The notes beneath the pieces were generated by a model. That model was not told the origin of the DNA, made no database searches, and saw only the letters and a program-made list of their open reading frames with translations. A stretch of DNA of 5,081 nt from CAYUXF01 sp964448755. GTDB taxonomy: Bacteria; Margulisbacteria; Termititenacia; Termititenacales; CAYUXF01. The translations under genes were made by a program, and so were the position numbers. Shown one piece after another: positions 1 through 5,081 of the stretch. Position 1 is the first letter of the stretch; each line of letters begins with the position of its first letter. Location: contig CAYUXF010000086.1 in NCBI GenBank assembly GCA_964448755.1, positions 1 to 5,081 of the forward strand, given 5' to 3'.

Positions 1-1949
1 AAGCTGTAGCTGAAATATATGCGCAAAACGGCCATAAAATTTCTGTTTTTGTTATGGATGAGAAGGCTGAAGAGATAAATGTTAATGAAAATCTGCGTAT
101 TATTAGATTTTGTGGCGAAAGTAAAGATCATTCGCTTTGTTCAAAATATTATGCCGGTGAAGTTTTAAAAAGACTAAGGCTGGATCCTAAAAAACCGGAC
201 ATTATAGAAGTGCAGGATTTTATGGCTCCGGGTTATGATTTACTAAAGACAAAATTAGAAAAAAATAATATTTTAAAAGATATTCCAATAGTAGTTTATT
301 TGCACACACCTTTTTTTGAATTTAATAAAGCTAATAAAATAGTTAATTTCAAAGAGCAAGAATATTATCTTGGTTATAAAGAAAAATTTGCAATTTGTGC
401 TGCCGATGGCCTTATTGCTCCGAGCGCTTTTATGAAAGAACAAATCAATAGTTTATATCCGAACCTTAATATCAAAGTTATTCCGTTGCCGTTGCCTGTA
501 GAGCAGCAGAATAAGACGATTGTTCAAAAAACAGAAACAGATCTTTTATATATTGGTCGTCTTGAAGAGCGCAAAGGTATTTATCAGTTCATTAAAGAAC
601 TGGTAAGACTATGGGAAGAGGGGAGTAAAGTAACGCTAACTGTTGTCGGTGAGGATACTCCCTATACCCCGGGTAGCTATTTGCTTGGTGAGAAAATAAA
701 GCAAGATTTTAAAAAATATCTCAATGATGGCCGGTTAATTTTAATTAATAAACTTTTGCCAGCAGAGCTTAGTTCATTGCGTGAAAATGCCAAAATAGTA
801 GTTGTTCCCTCTTTATATGAAAATTTTCCTTATGTTTGCATTGAGGCGATGCAGTCTGGTAAACCAGTTCTTGCCTCTGTTAGCGGCGGGCAGTCTGAAT
901 TGCTTGGTGCAGAAGAAAATTGCGGCTGGCTTTTTGACTGGCAAAAAGATGATGACCTGTTAAATAAACTAAAAAAAGTCACTTCTTTGAACAAAGAAGA
1001 GCTAAATAAAATTGGCAACAATGCCAGAAAAAGAGTGACAGAGATCTGTAACTGGACTGATAATTTAAAAGATCGTCTTGCTTACTTCAATGATGTGATC
1101 AGTTCTAAAATTCAGCGGCAGGAATATCCTCTAGTTAATACTAAAGCGGTGAGTCCAAAAAATAGCTCCTCTAAAGACTCTAATAGTCTGGCCATTATTA
1201 TAACGGTTAACAATTATCAATCGGCAGATATTTTGCCAACACTGCGTAGCTGTTTATTGGCCGGTTATACTGAAAAAGAAATATTGTTAGTCAATAATGG
1301 TGTTACTGATAATAAAACACTGGAAGTATTATCTGAAATAGGCCAAGCGGCTTTTCCGGGTGTGATAATGTCTGGTTTCCCAGAAAAAAAGAGCGCTACA
1401 TTTATTAGAAATTATTATGGTAAAAAATTAAATTCTAAGTATATTTGTTTTTTAGAAGCGGGAGAATTAGCTAGTGAAAATTATTTCAATAAAGCTATAG
1501 ATATGTTAAAAAACTACGATAATCTTTTTTTTGTTTGCGGTAATTTTTCTGATTCAAATCAACAAGCGAATTTATTTAGTGGCTTAAATTCCGAACTACC
1601 CTGGCTCTTTTTTACTAATACCGTTTCGCCTGGTATTGTATATAATAGAGCCATACTGTCTGAATATGGCGCTAATAATGAAGGATTAACGCTTGGTTAT
1701 GAAGAGTATGAGTCTGTTTTGCCGCTCGTCTTGACTGGCCATCATGGGGTAACTTTAACTGAGGAATATATTTGGACAAAAAATAATAAAAATTTTTCGT
1801 TGTTTAATAAAGATATAGATCCGGCAGTTAGTGTTCTTTTCCAGTCATTATTAAATAAAATACCGGCAACAACTATAAAAAAATACGCCGTGGAGCTGCT
1901 CAAAATATTTAATATGGTCAAATATTTTAGAGGGAAAAATTTGTCATGA
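1..1949 (+). CDS. Two-domain glycosyltransferase (GT4 + GT2-like), 5'-truncated by the window edge
   Basis: The reading frame is open from the first complete codon at position 3 to the TGA at 1947-1949, giving 648 residues. The ATG at 54 is internal: codons 3-53 encode AVAEIYAQNGHKISVFV, which aligns with residues 24-40 of the next gene, so about 23 residues (roughly 70 nt) lie upstream. The first part (to about 1100) is a GT-B fold GT4 enzyme, which transfers a sugar from a nucleotide-sugar donor, probably in the cytosol. It shows PDIIEVQD (195-218), the donor-phosphate motif GRLEERKG (555-578) and an intact E-x7-E motif (819 and 843). A Ser/Lys/Asn-rich linker (about 1100-1187) leads to a GT-A, GT2-like domain (1188 to about 1800) beginning LAIIITVNN. 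There the usual DxD site reads FLEAGE (1449-1466) and the usual ED base reads EE (1701-1706), so that domain may be inactive. No signal peptide or membrane segment is seen in the part present. Donor and acceptor cannot be told. Confidence 0.9.
   Translation, partial: AVAEIYAQNGHKISVFVMDEKAEEINVNENLRIIRFCGESKDHSLCSKYYAGEVLKRLRLDPKKPDIIEVQDFMAPGYDLLKTKLEKNNILKDIPIVVYLHTPFFEFNKANKIVNFKEQEYYLGYKEKFAICAADGLIAPSAFMKEQINSLYPNLNIKVIPLPLPVEQQNKTIVQKTETDLLYIGRLEERKGIYQFIKELVRLWEEGSKVTLTVVGEDTPYTPGSYLLGEKIKQDFKKYLNDGRLILINKLLPAELSSLRENAKIVVVPSLYENFPYVCIEAMQSGKPVLASVSGGQSELLGAEENCGWLFDWQKDDDLLNKLKKVTSLNKEELNKIGNNARKRVTEICNWTDNLKDRLAYFNDVISSKIQRQEYPLVNTKAVSPKNSSSKDSNSLAIIITVNNYQSADILPTLRSCLLAGYTEKEILLVNNGVTDNKTLEVLSEIGQAAFPGVIMSGFPEKKSATFIRNYYGKKLNSKYICFLEAGELASENYFNKAIDMLKNYDNLFFVCGNFSDSNQQANLFSGLNSELPWLFFTNTVSPGIVYNRAILSEYGANNEGLTLGYEEYESVLPLVLTGHHGVTLTEEYIWTKNNKNFSLFNKDIDPAVSVLFQSLLNKIPATTIKKYAVELLKIFNMVKYFRGKNLS
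1929..1934 (+). promoter_or_regulatory. Ribosome binding site of the second glycosyltransferase, inside the first gene
   Basis: AGAGGG lies 11 nt before the ATG at 1946, within the last codons of the upstream gene. Together with the ATGA overlap (1946-1949) this supports the chosen start and suggests translational coupling of the two glycosyltransferases. Confidence 0.6.
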
Positions 1950-3889
1950 AAATTTGGCTGTTAACTAATGACTATCCGCCGCTTTATGGCTTTGGTATTG
2001 GCCGGTATATTGAAAATGCCGCCCAAATGTATACGGCCGCCGGACATGAAGTTACTATTTTTGTCAGAGATGAGCACGAGAATTCACAAGAAATTGTTGA
2101 CGAGATAAAACGAGTTGTTCGTTACCGCGAAGCTACTGAAGCTTTGCCGGCTAATTTGAACCTATTTTTGAAAAACAGCTATAAATTAGCCGAGGTTGTT
2201 ATGGACCAAATATCACAGGCTGGTTCCCCAGATATCATAGAGGTTCAGGATTGCATGGCGCTGGGCTATTACTTATTACAACGTAAAAAACAGGGGGAAC
2301 CACTTTTGCAAAATGTGCCCATTGTTGTTCACGCGCATGGTCCAAGATATGAACTGGTCGTCGCTAATAATATGCCGGAATATAATTTGGTAGATCTCCA
2401 GATTGGCCTTTATGAGAAAATTGTTTATGGTCTGGCCGATGGTGTCGTGACTCCTTCGCAATATCTTGCAGAAAAAATCCAAGAGTTTGTGTCGGTACCT
2501 GTTAAGGTTATCCCGTTGCCTTTTGAGCTGCCGGCAAAATATCAGCAGGCTAGTTTATTGCCGGAAACAGACCTGCTCTATATCGGCCGGCTGGAGCGGC
2601 GCAAAGGTGTTTTAGAATTTGTTGCAGAAATCGCTAAATTCTGGGCTCAAGGTAAAAAAATAACACTGACTATTGTTGGGGCCGACACCTATTTGGGTGA
2701 GCTAAAAAAAGGGATGAAAGAATTTTTAATAGCTAGTTATTATCAGCCGTATAAAGATGGGTTGTTCCGTATTATTGATCAAGTGCCGCCCGACCTGGTC
2801 TATATTTTAATGCAAAGATCCCGGCTGGTAGTTTTGCCCTCTTTTTATGATAATTTTCCGGTCAGTGTTCTTGAGTCAATGGCGTTGGGTCTCCCTGTAT
2901 TGATCTCTTCCTCCGGTGGTCAGCGAGAAATAGTTAATGAGCCGGAGAAAAATGGTTTTGTTTTTGACTGGAATAAAGAGAATGATCTGACTGATAAAAT
3001 AGAACATGTTCTTAGCTTATCAAATGAAGTTCTTAAAGTTATTGGCGAGAATGGCAAGTGCAGAATTGCTGAAATTTGTAACCATAAAAATAATCTCGAA
3101 AAGAGAATAAGTTATTTTCAGCAATTACTAAAAGATAATAAACCTAAAATTAGGGCTAATGCAGCTGGGTTATTATCAATAATTTTTACTGTGGACCAAG
3201 TCAATGCTGATACGCATAGAGTGGTCGAAAATGTTTTAGCCGGCAGCTATCAAGATTTTGAATTGTTGATCTTTTTATATGGCAATGCCGGCAAAAGTGA
3301 ATTTAATTTTTCTAAGAACGATAAAATAAAAATAATAAACTCGTTACAAAATAATGAAACTCTGGCGAGAAATGAGGCTTTAGCAAAAGCGCAGGGTCAA
3401 TATATTACTTTTCTTAGTGATAATGAATATATAGATAAAGATTATTATGGTAAGTGTGTGAATGTTTTATCTGATGATGAGCAGATAGCTTTTGTTTATA
3501 GCTGGCTAAAATATTTTAGTGAATATCAGCAGAAAGAACTAGCCTTGTTTGATATGGATTATCCTCTTAATCTTTTGCCTGAATTTTTTATGGGCAATAA
3601 TAATGCTGTTTACCGCCGAGAGGTTTATTTGAGTTATGGTGCCCCAGACATTAATTTGGCACCGGAATTAGATGTTTTTGAAAGCTGGCTAAGACTTTAT
3701 CAAAATGGCTATAAGGGGGTCTGTTTGCCTGATGTCTTAACGGCCAAAAAATTGAGTGATAAAGAGTTCAATGAACAGGGGCTTAATTATCAAGATGTGT
3801 TAAAATTTGAAAAAATGCTAGATAAACATAAAAGCTTTTTTGAGGAAAATGGACTAGAGTTGTTAAAATTAAATTTTGCTAATATTTAA
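1946..3889 (+). CDS. Two-domain glycosyltransferase (GT4 + GT2-like), paralogue of the upstream gene
   Basis: This complete 647-residue protein should be a soluble, sugar-nucleotide-dependent glycosyltransferase. Residues 1 to about 395 form the GT4 (GT-B) part: first Rossmann strand MKIWLLTNDYPP, a glycine loop GFGIGRY (15-21), HAH (129-131), the donor-phosphate motif GRLERRKG (214-221) and a D-x7-E motif (D302, E310). The last is E-x7-E in most relatives and in the upstream paralogue. Residues 409 to about 612 are GT-A, GT2-like, starting LLSIIFTV. The metal site usually written DxD reads D492-N493-E494 within FLSDNEYID, and the usual ED before WLRL reads D576-V577, so second-domain catalysis is doubtful. 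Identical blocks such as PDIIEVQD and TDLLYIGRLE show common ancestry with the upstream gene. The start is supported by the ATGA overlap and an upstream AGAGGG. No membrane segment is visible. The family call is firm; donor, acceptor and pathway are unknown. Confidence 0.93.
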   Translation: MKIWLLTNDYPPLYGFGIGRYIENAAQMYTAAGHEVTIFVRDEHENSQEIVDEIKRVVRYREATEALPANLNLFLKNSYKLAEVVMDQISQAGSPDIIEVQDCMALGYYLLQRKKQGEPLLQNVPIVVHAHGPRYELVVANNMPEYNLVDLQIGLYEKIVYGLADGVVTPSQYLAEKIQEFVSVPVKVIPLPFELPAKYQQASLLPETDLLYIGRLERRKGVLEFVAEIAKFWAQGKKITLTIVGADTYLGELKKGMKEFLIASYYQPYKDGLFRIIDQVPPDLVYILMQRSRLVVLPSFYDNFPVSVLESMALGLPVLISSSGGQREIVNEPEKNGFVFDWNKENDLTDKIEHVLSLSNEVLKVIGENGKCRIAEICNHKNNLEKRISYFQQLLKDNKPKIRANAAGLLSIIFTVDQVNADTHRVVENVLAGSYQDFELLIFLYGNAGKSEFNFSKNDKIKIINSLQNNETLARNEALAKAQGQYITFLSDNEYIDKDYYGKCVNVLSDDEQIAFVYSWLKYFSEYQQKELALFDMDYPLNLLPEFFMGNNNAVYRREVYLSYGAPDINLAPELDVFESWLRLYQNGYKGVCLPDVLTAKKLSDKEFNEQGLNYQDVLKFEKMLDKHKSFFEENGLELLKLNFANI

Positions 3890-3930
3890 CTCACCCCCTT
3901 TCATCCCCCTCTCTTTAAAGAGAGGGGGCG
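3890..3930. repeat. REP-like palindromic element with C-rich flank
   Basis: Positions 3905-3928 are a perfect 24-bp palindrome: CCCCCTCTCTTT followed at once by its reverse complement AAAGAGAGGGGG. As RNA it would fold with about a 9-bp G+C-rich stem and a TTTAAA loop. It is preceded by the related motifs TCACCCCC (3891-3898) and TCATCCCCC (3901-3909), starting directly after the stop codon of the second glycosyltransferase. Read on the other strand, the block ends in GGGGGTGAG. Palindromes of this form are familiar to me as dispersed intergenic repeats in several bacterial phyla; that is recollection, and copy number cannot be tested in this window. There is no T-tract on either side (CGAATAATTT follows on the + strand), so a standard intrinsic terminator is not favoured. 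The hairpin could still stabilise the 3' end of the glycosyltransferase transcript or reduce read-through. Confidence 0.7.
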
Positions 3931-3955
3931 AATAATTTAATGAAAAGAGTAGATT

Positions 3956-4996
3956 ATGAAATTACCGGCAGAGTATAAATTAAGAGAATTTGAGTTGATC
4001 ATGTCCTGGGACTGCAACTTGCACTGCAAATATTGCTATGAACAAGCTGATAGAGCAAAGGCAACGCAAGGTACTTTTAGTGCGGAGAATACCAAAAAAC
4101 TGATCAATTTTATTTTAGAGACACACGATCAAGCCGCGCCGGAGATCCGAATAGTTTTTTTTGGCGGGGAACCGTTGCTCTTTTTTGATAAATTAAAAGA
4201 GATCACCGAAAGTTTAAAAAAAGAGTTTGTAGAAAAATATCCTGAAAAAAAATTACTATTTAGTATTACCACCAATCTGACGTTGCCGGATAGACCCCAG
4301 CTCGATTATTTGCTGGCCAATGGGTTCTCTTTTATGGTCTCTCTGGACGGCAAAAAAGAGAGTCACGATCTTAACCGCGGTGAGGGTTCTTTTTTTGCTG
4401 CTGTTGGCCGTCTTTCATATTTGTATGCCAAACAGGCGAGCGTTAAATTGCGGGCGACTATCAATAAAAATAATATCAAGGATTTTAAGTCAAATATTAT
4501 TTTTTTAAATTCACTGGGGTTCCCTTTTAGCTGGGTCTTTGATTATTCTGAAACATACACACCTGAAGAGCTTCAGTTTTTTTTAAAAGAACTCCATGAC
4601 TTTTATACTAATACACTGGCGATCAATGACCAAACTATAGATGAATATATTGCGCGTAAAGATAAACAAAAGTTTTGCATAGACCCTTACCAGACAATTT
4701 CTGTCCGTTACGATGGCAAGTTAATAATTTGCAGCGGCGTTAACAATGTCATTGGTTCGCTTGCCGAGGGCGTAACTGAATACGATGGCGTTAAAATGCT
4801 TTATTTTTATAACAATAACCCGGAGGAAGAATGCCGGAAATGTTTAAGTTTTGAGTATTGCCTGGGAGGGTGTTTATCTGCTCGCTGTATGCCCAAAGAA
4901 GACAAAAATTATCCGTTAAATAAAAATTTTTGTGATATTCAGCAATTGTTGAATATTTTTATTAATGAGCGAGAAATAATAAAAACATTGATATAA
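3956..4996 (+). CDS. Radical SAM/SPASM domain protein
   Basis: This 346-residue enzyme should cleave S-adenosylmethionine reductively at a [4Fe-4S] cluster to start radical chemistry on a peptide or small-molecule substrate. The cluster motif CxxxCxxC is at C20, C24 and C27, followed by the SAM-contacting GGEP (70-73) and SLDG (129-132) with the R-x-G-x-GSF pattern usual in SPASM enzymes. The C-terminus holds a full SPASM set: C241-x12-G254-x4-C259, C293-x2-C296-x5-C302-x3-C306, then C326. This predicts two auxiliary Fe-S clusters. C311 is extra. Only 19 residues precede the first cysteine, so there is no fused RiPP recognition domain. Length fits sulfatase-maturase-like and RiPP maturase families. 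The ATG at 3956 has a weak AGAG 6 nt upstream, and an ATG at 3940 is out of frame. The gene lies 66 bp after the glycosyltransferase pair across a palindrome, so co-transcription is possible but not shown. The substrate is unknown; a RiPP maturase, sulfatase activator or sugar-modifying enzyme all remain possible. Confidence 0.93.
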   Translation: MKLPAEYKLREFELIMSWDCNLHCKYCYEQADRAKATQGTFSAENTKKLINFILETHDQAAPEIRIVFFGGEPLLFFDKLKEITESLKKEFVEKYPEKKLLFSITTNLTLPDRPQLDYLLANGFSFMVSLDGKKESHDLNRGEGSFFAAVGRLSYLYAKQASVKLRATINKNNIKDFKSNIIFLNSLGFPFSWVFDYSETYTPEELQFFLKELHDFYTNTLAINDQTIDEYIARKDKQKFCIDPYQTISVRYDGKLIICSGVNNVIGSLAEGVTEYDGVKMLYFYNNNPEEECRKCLSFEYCLGGCLSARCMPKEDKNYPLNKNFCDIQQLLNIFINEREIIKTLI

Positions 4997-5004
4997 CAGT
5001 GTTT

Positions 5005-5010
5005 TATAAT
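5005..5010 (+). promoter_or_regulatory. Possible -10 box for a downstream gene
   Basis: TATAAT matches the sigma-70 -10 consensus exactly and lies just after the radical SAM stop codon. A -35 at the normal distance would fall on AAAACA (4982-4987), a poor match. TTGATA (4988-4993) is a better hexamer but leaves only 11 nt of spacing. In DNA this AT-rich a chance match is quite likely. If real, it would give a leader of about 60 nt before the ribosome binding site at the window end. Confidence 0.25.
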
Positions 5011-5074
5011 GTAAAATACAACAGATTTTTTCGATACAAGAAAATGTGTTGTTTGGACGATATTTAGATTATTT

Positions 5075-5080
5075 GGAGGG
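5075..5080 (+). promoter_or_regulatory. Strong Shine-Dalgarno at the window end, for a gene starting beyond it
   Basis: GGAGGG is the best ribosome binding site in the window and stands at its last bases, with no start codon yet. The preceding stretch from 4997 contains no open frame worth calling. This suggests that a + strand gene begins within about 5-12 nt past the edge. Confidence 0.5.
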
Positions 5081-5081
5081 T

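Noticed and set aside
830..1021. Antisense open frame of 63 codons
   Set aside because: It lies wholly inside the GT4 part of the first gene, has no ribosome binding site of note, and encodes a low-complexity Ser/Phe-rich peptide typical of a shadow frame.
2276..2482. Antisense open frame of 68 codons
   Set aside because: It is fully within the second glycosyltransferase on the opposite strand. The sense frame carries conserved GT4 motifs, and this one shows nothing recognisable.
3905..3945. Palindrome read as a Rho-independent terminator
   Set aside because: The stem is strong, but the following bases are CGAATAATTTAATG with no U-tract, and the reverse direction has none either.
3940..3978. 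12-codon ORF starting at the ATG just before the radical SAM gene
   Set aside because: It is too short, has no good Shine-Dalgarno and overlaps the real start in another frame. A leader peptide cannot be excluded, but nothing supports it.
4320..4508. Second + strand frame of 62 codons with a hydrophobic stretch
   Set aside because: It is an out-of-frame reading of the conserved SLDG...GSF region of the radical SAM gene. The hydrophobic look comes from T-rich codons.
1525..4584. Runs of eight T at 1525-1532, 4155-4162 and 4577-4584 as phase-variation tracts
   Set aside because: Runs of this length are expected by chance in AT-rich coding DNA (Phe/Lys codons), and all frames are intact across them.
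5000..5031. Hairpin TTTTA/TAAAA followed by six T as terminator of the radical SAM gene
   Set aside because: The stem is almost all A-T with bulges, and the T-run starts five bases after it. It is too weak to call in such AT-rich DNA.

Overview
The window is AT-rich bacterial DNA (roughly two-thirds A+T by eye), coding on the + strand almost throughout. It holds three genes: a 5'-truncated glycosyltransferase (GT), a second complete GT that is its paralogue, and a radical SAM/SPASM enzyme. TGA is used as a stop at the end of the first gene, so lineages that read TGA as glycine are unlikely. Base composition, the tight gene packing and the CCCCCTCTC-type palindrome would fit a Patescibacteria/CPR-like or other uncultured lineage. 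Nothing in the sequence fixes the taxonomy, so this is only a weak inference.

Layout. Positions 1-1949 are a GT4-type (GT-B fold) glycosyltransferase fused to a C-terminal GT2-like (GT-A fold) domain. Its true start lies about 70 nt upstream of the window. Its TGA overlaps the ATG of the second gene (1946-3889), which has the same two-domain architecture and long stretches of matching sequence, so the pair is a diverged tandem duplication. A 66-bp gap follows. It begins, directly after the stop codon, with a C-rich flank and a perfect 24-bp palindrome that looks like a dispersed REP-type element. Positions 3956-4996 encode a 346-residue radical SAM protein with a textbook CxxxCxxC cluster motif and a complete C-terminal SPASM cysteine set. 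The last 85 bases are non-coding. They hold a possible -10 box and end in a strong ribosome binding site, so another gene probably starts just past the window.

How the genes may work together. The two GTs are very likely co-translated and probably act in sequence, or as a pair, on one glycan or glycoconjugate. In both, the GT4 half keeps its donor-binding motifs while the C-terminal GT2-like half has lost or altered its DxD and ED motifs. That half may be a binding or scaffolding module rather than a second catalytic centre. The SPASM enzyme next door belongs to a superfamily that modifies peptides (RiPP maturases, sulfatase maturases) and, less often, sugars. A glycan or glycopeptide pathway with a radical modification step is the most interesting reading, but no precursor peptide, exporter or sulfatase is visible here.
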